A DNA stretch of 64,000 bases. Source: Novosphingobium mathurense (GTDB lineage Bacteria; Pseudomonadota; Alphaproteobacteria; Sphingomonadales; Sphingomonadaceae). A program made the position numbers and the translations under genes. Below the pieces are notes generated by a model. It was not told the origin of the DNA, did no database searches, and was given only the letters and a program-made list of their open reading frames with translations. The DNA lies in assembly GCF_900168325.1 (NCBI RefSeq), contig NZ_FVZE01000005.1:186001-250000 (forward strand), read 5' to 3'. Shown here one piece after another: positions 1 through 9,121 of this stretch; the first letter of the stretch is position 1, and every line of letters starts with the position of its first letter.

Positions 1-63
1 GGAACCATTCGCCTCTTCGTGAGATTTGACTTTTCTGTTGCGCATGACCCCGGGAATGCTCTG

Positions 64-2238
64 ATGTACGCCAGACCACAGCCACTTGCCAAATATCAGC
101 CTCGCCCCGATGCGCCTGTAGACCAGGGTGCATTGATCGATTTGCGCGCCTTCATGCAGGTCCTGCGGCGGCGCAAGAAGCTGGTCATGATCGTCAGCCT
201 GATCGTCTTCGCGATCGTCGCGGCCATCTACTTCATGATCCCGCCGCGCTACGTGGCGACCACGACCGTGGCGCTCGAGCGTGGGTCCGAACAGGTCCTC
301 AAGGTCGATCAGGTCGTGCCCAATGTGGCTCCGGACTCCGCAGCGGTCGATACCGAAGTGGAAGTGCTCAAGTCGCCCGAACTTGCAGGCGAGGTCGTTG
401 ACAAGCTTCAGCTCACCAGAGATCCGGAATTCAATCCGGCCTTGCGCGATGGCGAGGATGCGCCGGTCGAGACGCAGCGCAACTGGGCGATTGCCCATCT
501 GCTCGGCAACCTGGGCGTGAAGCGCAACGGTTTCTCCTACGCCATCGACATCGACTACCAGTCGGAATCGCCGGGCACCGCGGCCAAGGTCGCCAATACG
601 CTGGCGCAGACCTACATCGACAACCAGAAGGAATCGAAGGCTGGCGCGACAAGCCGGGCCAGCAGCTTCCTTGAAACGCAGCTCGAGAACCTGCGCGGCC
701 AGGTGCAGAGCGCCGAGGCCGACGTTGCCCGCTATCGCGCGCAGCACGGACTGTTCGACATCGGTCAGAACAGCAGCGTGACACAGGCGGAACTTTCCAG
801 CCTCAACGGCCAGCTGGCGCAGCTGCGTGCCGATCAGGCCGAGGCCGATGCGCGCCTGTCGACCGCCCGGGCCCAGCTTGCCCGCGGCAGCAACGGACAG
901 GAACTGGGTGAGTCCCTCGATTCCCCGGTCGTCAGCAACCTGCGCGCGCAGCGCGCCAAGCTGAGCGGACGCGTCGCGTCCCTGCGCCAGCAATTCGGTC
1001 CGAAGTATCCCGAACTAGCCGCAGCCAAGCAGGAACTCGCCGATATCGACGAGCAGATCGAATCCGAGGTCAGGCGCATCGTTGCGAATCTCAGCAACGA
1101 GGCCAATGCTGCGCATCAGCGCACGGCATCGATCCAGGGCTCCCTCGGCCGTGCGGAAGGCACACTGGCGAGCGACAATGCCGCCTCGGTCGGCCTGTCT
1201 GAGCTGGAGCGCAAGGCCGAATCCGCGCGGACCCTCTATCTCTCGCTGCTGGACCGTTACAAGCAGACCCAGGCGCAAAAGGGGCTGGAGCGCAGCAATT
1301 CCTACATCGTCGCCCTGGCACGCATCCCGGGCATGCCGGCATTCCCGAACGTCATCGTTTTCGCCCTGATCGGCCTGATCGGCGCCATCGCCACCTCGAC
1401 TGTCGTCGTGGCCGTGATGCAGCTGCTCGACCGCGGTGTGGAAACGACAAGCAATCTCGAAAAGCGGCTGGGCGTCACCGTCCTCAATTCCATCCCGGAC
1501 ACCAAGCACCTGCCCGAACTGGCGGATCTGAGCGAGCCGATTCACCCGACCCAGCTGGTGGTCGAGCGTCCGCAATCATCGTTCGCGGAAGCCTTCCGCT
1601 GGTTGCAGACCTCGATCCAGATCAACCAGCCCAAGCGTGGGCCGGTGGTCGTCGCCGTGACGTCCGCGCTGCCCAGCGAGGGCAAGACGACCGTTGCGCT
1701 ATCGCTGGCGCGTTCCGCAGCCATGTCGGGCAAGCGGGCGGTCCTCGTCGATTGCGACTTGCGGCGCCGGGTATCCAACCCGGGTTCCGGCTTCGAGGGC
1801 TCGATCGGCCTGCGCGCATTGCTGGCAAACGAGGGAGAGCTCAATCAGGCGCTCTACGTCGATCCGGAAACGGGCCTGTTCATCCTGCCGCGCCGCAATG
1901 ACGAGCAGCATATCCAGCCCTTTGCCGATACGCAGGAATTCGCAAACATCATCGCAGCCCTGCGCGCGCAGTTCGATTTCATCGTCCTCGACACGCCGCC
2001 CGTCCTCACGATCGACGACAGCCGTTCGATCGCGGCCAAGGCAGACAGCACGATCCTGATGGTCCGCTGGCGCAAGACGCCGATCCGCGCCGCCGAACTG
2101 GCCCTGCGCCAGCTCGAGACGGTGGGCGCCAACGTGATCGGCGCAAGCCTGTCGATGGTCGACATTTCAGCGCAGGCGAGCATCGGCTACGAGGATGCCA
2201 GCTACTATTACGGCGCGTACAAGACCTACTACGCGTGA
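64..2238 (+). CDS. Wzc-like polysaccharide co-polymerase / BY-kinase
   Basis: Inner-membrane chain-length regulator fused to a bacterial tyrosine kinase, expected to control polymerisation and export of the exopolysaccharide made by the genes around it. From the ATG at 64 it is 724 residues: a first membrane span at about 40-60, a Wzz-type periplasmic region with a long heptad-like stretch, a second span near 429-452, then the kinase. Walker A reads ALPSEGKTT near residue 535, Walker A' VLVDCDLRRR follows, and Walker B IVLDTPP lies near 640. The C-terminus carries seven tyrosines in its last 17 residues, the usual autophosphorylation tail. The frame is open to the window edge and a GTG at 19 is an alternative start; GGGA eight bases before the ATG favours 64. 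It is followed after 32 bases by the polymerase-like gene. Confidence 0.93.
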   Translation: MYARPQPLAKYQPRPDAPVDQGALIDLRAFMQVLRRRKKLVMIVSLIVFAIVAAIYFMIPPRYVATTTVALERGSEQVLKVDQVVPNVAPDSAAVDTEVEVLKSPELAGEVVDKLQLTRDPEFNPALRDGEDAPVETQRNWAIAHLLGNLGVKRNGFSYAIDIDYQSESPGTAAKVANTLAQTYIDNQKESKAGATSRASSFLETQLENLRGQVQSAEADVARYRAQHGLFDIGQNSSVTQAELSSLNGQLAQLRADQAEADARLSTARAQLARGSNGQELGESLDSPVVSNLRAQRAKLSGRVASLRQQFGPKYPELAAAKQELADIDEQIESEVRRIVANLSNEANAAHQRTASIQGSLGRAEGTLASDNAASVGLSELERKAESARTLYLSLLDRYKQTQAQKGLERSNSYIVALARIPGMPAFPNVIVFALIGLIGAIATSTVVVAVMQLLDRGVETTSNLEKRLGVTVLNSIPDTKHLPELADLSEPIHPTQLVVERPQSSFAEAFRWLQTSIQINQPKRGPVVVAVTSALPSEGKTTVALSLARSAAMSGKRAVLVDCDLRRRVSNPGSGFEGSIGLRALLANEGELNQALYVDPETGLFILPRRNDEQHIQPFADTQEFANIIAALRAQFDFIVLDTPPVLTIDDSRSIAAKADSTILMVRWRKTPIRAAELALRQLETVGANVIGASLSMVDISAQASIGYEDASYYYGAYKTYYA

Positions 2239-2270
2239 GCCTGATCGGGTTCGAAAAGAAGTGAATTGGC

Positions 2271-3668
2271 ATGGATGAACTGGGCGCCACCGGTCCGCAT
2301 TTCGGACTGCCCATTCTGGTGCCGGCAACGCTGGTACTGGTGATCATCGCGCTTCTGGCGGGCCGTCGCATAGAGGGCCTGCCGGGACGCTTCCTGTTCC
2401 TGGCCATCTGGCTGCGCATGATCCTGGGCGCCTATCACGTCTACATGTTCAAGCCGATGTTCGCAGGAATGTCGGGCAATGCGCTGGTTTCGATCATCAT
2501 CACCGGGCTGGCCTTCCTCGTGATCCGGGCATCGCACCTGGCGCTCAAGGTGCTGGTGCCGACCTACCTGATCATGTTTCTTGTGGCGATCAGCGGTGCG
2601 CTCAATTCCGACATGCCGGGCGTAATGACGGTGACGGTCAAGTACGGCTACTTCGTCGTGCTGCTGATCGCGACGTTCGAGGCCCTGCGGCAGGACCGTG
2701 ACGAGATGCTGATGCCGCTGATGATCTGGGCCTTTTCGCCATTGTTGCTGTTCCAGTGGCTGTCGGTCGCACTCCACTTGCCCAAGGGATCGGAAATGGG
2801 GGACGGCTTGGTGTGGATCGGTGGCTACAATCACGAAGCCGCCTTCTCGGTGTCGCTTTTGCTGGCGTTCCTCGTGGGCTGTTTCGCACACCGTCTGAAC
2901 CCGTTTATCCGGTTGGGCTACCTGGCCCTGGTCGCCATCGGTATCTTCCTTGCCGGTTACCGCACGACGCTGATGGCCTCGGTTCCGCTGGTGGCGACGG
3001 TGTTCTGGGCCTCGATCACCCAATACGTCAGCCCGACCCAGCGCCGTGTCGTCGCGGCAACGGCACTGGTCGTGGCTTTCGTGGCAGTTCTGGGCATGGC
3101 GGTAATCAATTACGACCGCTTCATCGACCTCGGCACTTTCCTCAGTAATCCCGATGCGCTGATCAAGCCGCCCCGGGAATTCACGCAGGTCGAACGGCAG
3201 ATCCTCTCGGCCCGCCCGCTGATCTGGAGCGAATACATCTTCGCCTACAAGGACGGCACGTCGCTGCAGCACCTGTTCGGCTTCGGTCCGGAATCATGGT
3301 CCAGGGGCTTCGATGTCTATCCGCACAACACGATCATCGGCACGCTCTATGAACTGGGCGCCGTCGGCGTGTTCGCCATGCTGCTTTTCTGGGCAACGAT
3401 GGCGGTAACGGCGCTGCGCGCGCGCCGCCACGACCTGCCGATGCTGATCGCGGCCCATCTCAGCTTCCTGATCCTGAACATGGGCACGATGCCGTTCTGG
3501 CAGCTGGAAGGTCTGGCACTCTATGCCGTGCTGTGCGGCTATACGCTGTTCAGCGCCCGCGCGCGGATCTATGACTGGTCCGATCCCCATGCCGAGGAAG
3601 AGGAGCCGGTGACGGTGCACTTCCCGGTGGCTGAGGAGCGGTACGGACGCCCCTACCGCTTCAGCTAG
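2271..3668 (+). CDS. Wzy/O-antigen ligase-like polysaccharide polymerase, multi-span membrane protein
   Basis: A 465-residue integral membrane protein with about ten hydrophobic segments and a large hydrophilic loop in the C-terminal half (roughly residues 285-350), the layout of Wzy polymerases and WaaL-type ligases. Directly downstream of the Wzc-like gene, so the two probably form one transcript and this protein probably polymerises repeat units in the periplasm. Sequence identity in this family is low, so polymerase versus ligase cannot be decided from sequence. AAGAAG precedes the ATG. The stop lies inside the convergent pyruvyl transferase gene: the two ends overlap by 8 bases. Confidence 0.8.
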   Translation: MDELGATGPHFGLPILVPATLVLVIIALLAGRRIEGLPGRFLFLAIWLRMILGAYHVYMFKPMFAGMSGNALVSIIITGLAFLVIRASHLALKVLVPTYLIMFLVAISGALNSDMPGVMTVTVKYGYFVVLLIATFEALRQDRDEMLMPLMIWAFSPLLLFQWLSVALHLPKGSEMGDGLVWIGGYNHEAAFSVSLLLAFLVGCFAHRLNPFIRLGYLALVAIGIFLAGYRTTLMASVPLVATVFWASITQYVSPTQRRVVAATALVVAFVAVLGMAVINYDRFIDLGTFLSNPDALIKPPREFTQVERQILSARPLIWSEYIFAYKDGTSLQHLFGFGPESWSRGFDVYPHNTIIGTLYELGAVGVFAMLLFWATMAVTALRARRHDLPMLIAAHLSFLILNMGTMPFWQLEGLALYAVLCGYTLFSARARIYDWSDPHAEEEEPVTVHFPVAEERYGRPYRFS

Positions 3669-4668
3669 CGCCCAGCTCTGCGCAGGCGATCTCGAAAGCC
3701 TCGGCGCGGGTCGTCGCGCTTCGGTATCCCTCGTAGACGCCGGTCCACTGACGAGCGAAGCCGCTGACCTTGCCGTAATTGTTGTCGAGCGCGACATGCG
3801 GAATGTCGAGCAGTACCGACAGGATGTGCGCGTGGAGCCGGTCGGTCACGACCACGCGGCCGCGCGAAAGCATGGCAAGACCGCGCTGTACGCGCCGCTC
3901 GGCGAGGGTTTGGTAGCGGCGCAGGCGCTTGTCCTGTTCGCCTCGTCCCAGCAGGCGGGCCAGCTTCGCCCGGGCCCTGAGTTGGAGCTTCTCGCGTCCG
4001 TCCTCATGAAGCCAGTCCACTTGTTCCACCCCGGCCGGAACCGGCGATGGGTCTGCGGTACGCTCGTGATCGGTGCGCAGCAGGGCCAGGATCGGCTCCT
4101 GCGAGGCGCGGCGCCTTTGCGGTCCCATCATCAGGGCGCTGTCGGGTGCGAGCCGAACGTCGCAGTCGAACTGGCGCCGGGCGAATTCGAACGAAGCGGC
4201 ATCGCGCGTCAGCAATGTGAAGGCGCCATGGGCCTCGATCGCACGCGCCATTTTCGCCGCCGCCGCCTCGTCGTTATAGTGGATCGATTGCGGCAGCTGG
4301 ACGATCGGACGGCCCGGGAAGCTTTCCAGCAGGTGCAGTCGCAGTTCCTCGTGCTTCATCCAGCTCGTGCCAAAATTGCCGCCGCCGTGGATCAGGATCG
4401 GCCCTTCGGGGCAGGTCTGGCGCAGGTCATCGACATGCAGGTTGTTCAGCGCGGCGGTGTAGGCAGGCGTCCGGTTCCTTGCGTGCAGCCACGCCATCTC
4501 GCCGAGCCAGATGGCCGAGTCCCCGACATTGGAGTGATCGGGAAAGTCCACCAGCGCGAGGGCCCCGGCCGGTATCGTCTGCGAGAAGACATCGTCCAGT
4601 TCCGCACCGAGTGCGCGGATGAGGGCGTGGGCGGAGAGCCTTTGCTGCATGCGGGAAAACTCGTTCAT
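3661..4668 (-). CDS. polysaccharide pyruvyl transferase family protein
   Basis: 335-residue member of the polysaccharide pyruvyl transferase family (PF04230 type), which adds ketal-linked pyruvate from phosphoenolpyruvate to sugars of exopolysaccharides. Supporting motifs are the N-terminal DHSNVGDSAIW, the HGGGNFGTSW segment, the central LPQSIHYND and the C-terminal RLHAHILSVLLDIPHVALD followed by NNYGK. The ATG at 4668 overlaps the stop of the flippase gene (ATGA), so the two are translationally coupled. The reading frame stays open far upstream inside the flippase gene, but the recognisable protein begins at MNEFSRMQQ. Its product would give the polymer negative charge. Confidence 0.9.
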   Translation of the reverse strand: MNEFSRMQQRLSAHALIRALGAELDDVFSQTIPAGALALVDFPDHSNVGDSAIWLGEMAWLHARNRTPAYTAALNNLHVDDLRQTCPEGPILIHGGGNFGTSWMKHEELRLHLLESFPGRPIVQLPQSIHYNDEAAAAKMARAIEAHGAFTLLTRDAASFEFARRQFDCDVRLAPDSALMMGPQRRRASQEPILALLRTDHERTADPSPVPAGVEQVDWLHEDGREKLQLRARAKLARLLGRGEQDKRLRRYQTLAERRVQRGLAMLSRGRVVVTDRLHAHILSVLLDIPHVALDNNYGKVSGFARQWTGVYEGYRSATTRAEAFEIACAELGAS

Positions 4669-6191
4669 CGAAACTTTCCGAGGGTCTTGAGGGCAAGTCC
4701 TCGCCAGACCGGGCTGAGTGCGATCACGGCGACGCCATAGACTAGCACTCCGATCAGCATGTTGAGGAGGAGAACCAGCCACGATCCCGCCAGTTCCGGC
4801 ATCTTGGGGTGGGCGACGAGCGCGCGGGTGGCGGGCATGGTGAAGTGGAGGACCAGCCCCATCAGCACCGAAGCCGTCAGCGGCTGCCAGATCGCACCCC
4901 AGGTATGGCGCAGGCCGATCCCGGACACGCGTGCCAGCAGGAAGATCTGCAGCGGCAGCGTCAGGTACGAGCGCACGACATAGGCGCAGGCTACCGCGAA
5001 GACCCCATAGGGTGCGGCGATGAGCGTGAAGAGCGCGGTGAGGCCGAGCTGGGTCAGCGAGATTGCCAGCAGGCTTCTGCTTGCCCCCAGCGCGCCCAGC
5101 GACGGCGAAGCGAACTGGTTGAGCGTGAAGGGGATGGCCATGAAGGCGAAGACTTGCGCCAGGTCGCCGGCCGCGGCCCACTTGTCGCCGAAGACGGTGG
5201 GGATTGCCAGCGGCGCCAGCACGCCGAAGCCTACCAGTGCGGGGAAGGATATGATCGCGGCCTTCGAGATCATCCACTGATAGGCGCGCGCCAGCTCGAC
5301 CCGGTCGTCCTTGACCCGCGCCAGCGTCTGCATTGCCACCGTGGTGAAGGGACGGATCGCGCCGTTGGAGATGATATCCACGGTGCGCCAGGCCGTCCGG
5401 TAGATACCGACCGCGACGACGCCGATGACGTTGCCGATGACCAGCTCCTGCAGGCGCGTTGTGGCGATATAGACGAGCTGTACCGCAGTAAGGCTGCCGT
5501 TGATGCCCAGATTGCGCTTGAGGATATTCCAGTGCCAGTTCCAGCCCGGCCTCCAGCGATAGGCATGACGGGACAGGACGGTGCTGATGATCTCGGTAAC
5601 GATGCGCTGGATCACCAGTGCCCACAGCCCGAAGCCGAGCAGGGCGGCAACGATGGCCGTGCCACCGCCGCCGATGCCGCTGGCGACCGAGCGCAGCGCC
5701 GTGGTCTTGTGCCCGAATTCGCGCAGGCGCAGCGCCATGTGCGTCTGGCCCAGCGCGGAAATGGGCAGGACCACGCTCAGCACCTGAAGCGGCAGCGCGA
5801 TCTGCGGTGCATTCATGAAGGCGGCGAAGGGCTGGGCCAGCGCGATGATGATGGCGCTCGTCGCCAGCGAAAAGCCCATGTGGCTGCGATAGACGGTGTC
5901 CGTGAAGGCGTCGGTCAGTTCCGATTCGCGGGCCACCGTTTGGGTCAGGCCGGCCATGCTGATGGTGCGGAACACTTCGGCGAAGATCGCCATGAGCGCG
6001 AAGGCGCCGATGTCGGCGCGCGTGAGCAGACGCGCCAGCAGCACGAAGACGATGAAGGAGAAGACCTGGTCGGATGCGAAGCGCAGGATCGACCAGCCGA
6101 TCGAATGCTTGCTCTGCTTGCGCAGCTGCGTGTCGAACCGCGCCCCTTGCGAGGAGGCGTAGGGATCTTTCGCGAGGGATTCAGTTGCCAC
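4665..6191 (-). CDS. Wzx-type lipopolysaccharide/oligosaccharide flippase
   Basis: 508-residue membrane protein with about 12-14 hydrophobic helices, of the MOP superfamily (polysaccharide biosynthesis protein/Wzx). It begins with a soluble arm of about 30 residues, then a first helix near FSFIVFVLLARLLTRADIG; the segment LLTRADIGAFALMAIF is the typical LTPADFGxxAL-like family signature. The expected job is moving undecaprenyl-pyrophosphate-linked repeat units across the inner membrane. It overlaps the GT25 gene by 11 bases and the pyruvyl transferase gene by 4 (ATGA), so the three minus-strand genes form one operon. It is one of three possible glycan translocators in the window. Confidence 0.9.
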   Translation of the reverse strand: MATESLAKDPYASSQGARFDTQLRKQSKHSIGWSILRFASDQVFSFIVFVLLARLLTRADIGAFALMAIFAEVFRTISMAGLTQTVARESELTDAFTDTVYRSHMGFSLATSAIIIALAQPFAAFMNAPQIALPLQVLSVVLPISALGQTHMALRLREFGHKTTALRSVASGIGGGGTAIVAALLGFGLWALVIQRIVTEIISTVLSRHAYRWRPGWNWHWNILKRNLGINGSLTAVQLVYIATTRLQELVIGNVIGVVAVGIYRTAWRTVDIISNGAIRPFTTVAMQTLARVKDDRVELARAYQWMISKAAIISFPALVGFGVLAPLAIPTVFGDKWAAAGDLAQVFAFMAIPFTLNQFASPSLGALGASRSLLAISLTQLGLTALFTLIAAPYGVFAVACAYVVRSYLTLPLQIFLLARVSGIGLRHTWGAIWQPLTASVLMGLVLHFTMPATRALVAHPKMPELAGSWLVLLLNMLIGVLVYGVAVIALSPVWRGLALKTLGKFR

Positions 6192-6930
6192 TCAGGACGC
6201 TCAGCTTCTTGGCACGAATGCGTTGACGGTCGATCCAGCGCGCAAGGCGCTGGCGCGGGGCATGGTAGGCAGCGCCGCGCCCGGCGCTGAAACGCTCCGT
6301 GCCAATGCCTGAAGGCACGAATTCCTCCACGATCGGGGCTGGAAACAGGGCGTAGTTGCGCACCCCGTGATCCCACGAGCGGTCCATCTGGTCGTCGATC
6401 GGTCGGCGGACGGTGGCGCAGGCTTCCAGAAAACGCCGCGCGCCTTCCAGTGTGATCGCATAGCCCTGCGTGCCGTAAGGATGGCCCACCAGTTCCACCA
6501 CCGAGCGCGAATGCTGCAGGAAATTGCGCCGCACCACGCGGTTGAAGGTGGGCACCTTGGCATAGAGGCGCAGATAGGGGATCGAATGGGTTTCCAGATC
6601 GGTTGCGCACAGCTGTTCGAGAAAGGCCCAGTCGACGATGACGTCGTCTTCCAGGACGATGCATTGCCGTGTGCCGTTGCGCACCATCTCCTGCCACACC
6701 GCGAAGTGGCTGGAATAGCAGCCGCGCTCGCCCTTCGTGAGCTGTCGGCCCTTGTTGCGCTCCACCGCCTGTTCGTCATAGATCAGGCCGTCGACCAGTT
6801 CGGTGCGGGCATCGAAAAAGCGCCATGGCACTTTCGCGTCGCGCGCGCGCGTCGAGAACGCATTGCGGCGTCGATGGTCATCGGTCATCGAAATGACGAC
6901 AACCGGGCAGGGTGATGCGTTTTCAGCCAT
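6181..6930 (-). CDS. glycosyltransferase family 25 protein
   Basis: About 249 residues from the ATG at 6930. It matches the GT25 (LPS biosynthesis, LgtB/LgtF-like) layout: an N-terminal strand VVVISMTDDHRRR, a GERGCYSSHFAVWQEM motif shared by the family, and the metal-binding acidic motif IVLEDDV. It probably transfers a hexose (galactose in characterised members) to the lipid-linked oligosaccharide at the cytoplasmic face. First gene of the minus-strand operon with the flippase and pyruvyl transferase. An in-frame ATG at 6963 would add 11 residues; neither start has a clear Shine-Dalgarno sequence, and the alignment-like core begins just after MAENAS. Confidence 0.88.
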   Translation of the reverse strand: MAENASPCPVVVISMTDDHRRRNAFSTRARDAKVPWRFFDARTELVDGLIYDEQAVERNKGRQLTKGERGCYSSHFAVWQEMVRNGTRQCIVLEDDVIVDWAFLEQLCATDLETHSIPYLRLYAKVPTFNRVVRRNFLQHSRSVVELVGHPYGTQGYAITLEGARRFLEACATVRRPIDDQMDRSWDHGVRNYALFPAPIVEEFVPSGIGTERFSAGRGAAYHAPRQRLARWIDRQRIRAKKLSVLSGN

Positions 6931-7253
6931 TCTGGTTAGGCACGATAATCCGCTGGATCGCATTTAACTGGCCGTGGCGGGCATCGTCCAGTTGCGCATT
7001 GGGGGTGTCGCGACGGAGCAAACCGGATTTCACGCTGCAACGCAACAGTATCAGGCCGTCAAAGTCAGCCTGACGCGCCATGGTGAGCCAAATTAGCGGT
7101 TAAGTTGCTGCGAATCGCCATTTTGCACGCCTCGGCCAGCATTAGGACCGGTTCGTCTTCGCAATTGCGGGATGCGCTTGACCCCTTGGAGTGACTGGGC
7201 AAGCGTTGTCCGCGTTCATGAATGCCAATACCGGTCCTGCTTCAGGGGTAACG
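6931..7253. other. divergent intergenic region between GT25 and GT2 operons
   Basis: About 320 bases between two divergent start codons; it must hold promoters for both the GT25-flippase-pyruvyl transferase operon and the GT2-GT2-porin operon. I see no convincing sigma70 boxes, no long inverted repeat and no RNA gene. An in-frame GTG at 7191 could extend the plus-strand GT2 gene, but CAGGGG just before the ATG at 7254 decides for the shorter form. Confidence 0.5.
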
Positions 7254-8129
7254 ATGTCTCCACCATTGATCAGCGTAATCATTCCGGTCTGGAACGGCAG
7301 CGACGTGATCGGCCGGTGCCTGACCGCGCTGCGCGAACAGACGATGCCAGCCGGGCAGTTCGAGGTTATCGTGGTCGACAACGGGTCGACGGACAATACG
7401 GTCAAACTGGCGTGCACCTTCCCGGAAGTCGTGGTCTATACCGAAGATCGCCCCGGCTCCTACGCCGCGCGAAACCGCGGTCTCAGACATGCGCGCGGAC
7501 ATTATATCGCCTTTACCGATGCCGATTGCCGACCTGATCCGAAATGGCTGGAAAAGGCGCTGGAAGCGGCTGAGCGCAACCCCAGGGCCGGTGTCCTGGC
7601 GGGGCAGATCGGCCTGTTCGAGGAAGGAGATTTCTCCAGCGCCCTGTTCAGCGATTACGAGCGCCTTTTCAGCTTTCCGCAGGCACTCGCCCGCCGCGGC
7701 AACTGTGCGACGGCCAACTGGATGAGCCGGCGCGAGATCTTCGACAAGCTCGGCGGTTTCGACGAAAACCTCAAGTCGGGTGGTGACAGGGCCATGGCGC
7801 TGCGTATTCGCGGGGCCGGATATCCGCTCGTATATGTGCCCGAAATGATCGTTGGGCACCCCGTTCGTGCTACCCGTGAAGAATTAATCCGAAAACGTCG
7901 CAGGCTCAGCGGTGGCCGATGGGACAGGACGCAACCATCGGGAAGACTTGCAAGAGTTCTGGGAGTCACGTTATATGACACAGCAAGACGAATAAGACGC
8001 GTATGGATGACGCCCGGTCTCACTATTGGCCGCAAGGTTGCGTTGATGCGCCTCACTATGGACCTTTCGGTCGTTGCTACTCGTGAATACTGGCGGCTAT
8101 TTCTTGGCCGCCGATCCGCAAGACAGTGA
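7254..8129 (+). CDS. GT2 family glycosyltransferase
   Basis: 291-residue GT-A fold glycosyltransferase. The family-2 core opens with ISVIIPVWNG, has the nucleotide-binding VVDNGSTD, the RPGSYAARNRGL helix and the DxD-like DADCRPDP metal site near residue 90; the acceptor part contains GGFDENLKSGGD. A basic C-terminal region (RKRRRLSGGRWDR) may hold it against the membrane surface. The ATG at 7254 follows AGGGG at a normal distance. First gene of a plus-strand run with another GT2 and a beta-barrel protein, suggesting one operon for repeat-unit assembly and outer membrane export. Confidence 0.9.
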   Translation: MSPPLISVIIPVWNGSDVIGRCLTALREQTMPAGQFEVIVVDNGSTDNTVKLACTFPEVVVYTEDRPGSYAARNRGLRHARGHYIAFTDADCRPDPKWLEKALEAAERNPRAGVLAGQIGLFEEGDFSSALFSDYERLFSFPQALARRGNCATANWMSRREIFDKLGGFDENLKSGGDRAMALRIRGAGYPLVYVPEMIVGHPVRATREELIRKRRRLSGGRWDRTQPSGRLARVLGVTLYDTARRIRRVWMTPGLTIGRKVALMRLTMDLSVVATREYWRLFLGRRSARQ

Positions 8130-8146
8130 ATTGATCGGGGTTCTGA

Positions 8147-9121
8147 ATGACGTTTCCCAAGTTCTCTGTGGTATTGCCGCTCTACAACAAGGCCGATCAT
8201 GTCGCGGCCTCGATCGAGAGCGCGCTGAAGCAGAGCTTGCCTGCCCTCGAAGTGATCGTGGTCAACGACTGCTCAACCGATGGCAGCCGCGAAATCGTGG
8301 CGGCCATCGATGACGAACGCGTGCGCATTTTTGACCGGGATCAGCCCGGGCCTGGCGGCTATGCCGCGCGAAACCTCGCCATTCGCGAAGCGCGGGGTGA
8401 CTGGATCGCGTTCCTCGATGCCGACGATTTCTGGCACGATGATCATCTGGAGATCCTGGCGGGTGCCATCGCCAAGGCGCCCGCGGCCGGTGTCGCGGCG
8501 ACCCGCTTCAACCACGTATTCGATACCCATAGCCAGCCCCAACGCATCGCCCGGCGCCTTGAAAACGGTGCCGTGCTCGACTTTGCGCAGTTTCTCGAAG
8601 CCTGGCTGGAAGTGCGCGAATGCCCGATGTGGACCGGTGCGATCGCCTTGCGGCGAGACCTGTTGCTCGAAGCCGGCCTCTTTCCTGAGGGGCGGGCCGT
8701 GCGCGGCGGTGACAAGGACCTCTGGCTCAGGGCCATGCGGCATTCGGTGTTCACCTACGATTCCCGGTTTACCGCCGACTTCAGTCGCGATTCCACGAAC
8801 AAGGTCAGCAAGTCGACGAACACGCTTTCGACACCCTGCCTGATCGATACGGCGCGGGCGATGCTTTCCGGCGCGGGGCCGCGGGAGAAGCACCTGTTGC
8901 GCCTCCTCATCAACCAGGAAATCGCGCATTATGCGCGCTATTCGCTCAAGCTGGACAATCGTATCCGCATTCCCTTGAGCGATGTCGCCCTGCCGGAAGG
9001 CTGGGGCACTCTGGCATTGCTGGCCGTCACGCGCTGGACGCCAGTGTCCTGGCGCAAGTCGGCCTACCAGTTGATCAAATCAGTTCGTGCGAAACATATC
9101 GGGGCAGGGCAAACCGTATGA
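8147..9121 (+). CDS. GT2 family glycosyltransferase
   Basis: 324-residue GT2 enzyme. FSVVLPLYNKADHV opens the nucleotide-binding half, VVNDCSTDGS binds the UDP moiety, YAARNLAI and the metal motif DADDFW follow near residue 95, and the acceptor half contains GGDKDLWLRAM. It starts 17 bases after the previous GT2 gene with GGGGT upstream of its ATG, and its stop overlaps the next start as ATGA. The sugar specificity cannot be read from the sequence. Confidence 0.9.
   Translation: MTFPKFSVVLPLYNKADHVAASIESALKQSLPALEVIVVNDCSTDGSREIVAAIDDERVRIFDRDQPGPGGYAARNLAIREARGDWIAFLDADDFWHDDHLEILAGAIAKAPAAGVAATRFNHVFDTHSQPQRIARRLENGAVLDFAQFLEAWLEVRECPMWTGAIALRRDLLLEAGLFPEGRAVRGGDKDLWLRAMRHSVFTYDSRFTADFSRDSTNKVSKSTNTLSTPCLIDTARAMLSGAGPREKHLLRLLINQEIAHYARYSLKLDNRIRIPLSDVALPEGWGTLALLAVTRWTPVSWRKSAYQLIKSVRAKHIGAGQTV

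Noticed and set aside
3661..5625. Extended pyruvyl transferase frame, possible fusion with the flippase region
   Set aside because: Upstream of 4668 it is antisense-frame noise over the flippase gene; ATGA at 4665-4668 marks the true start.
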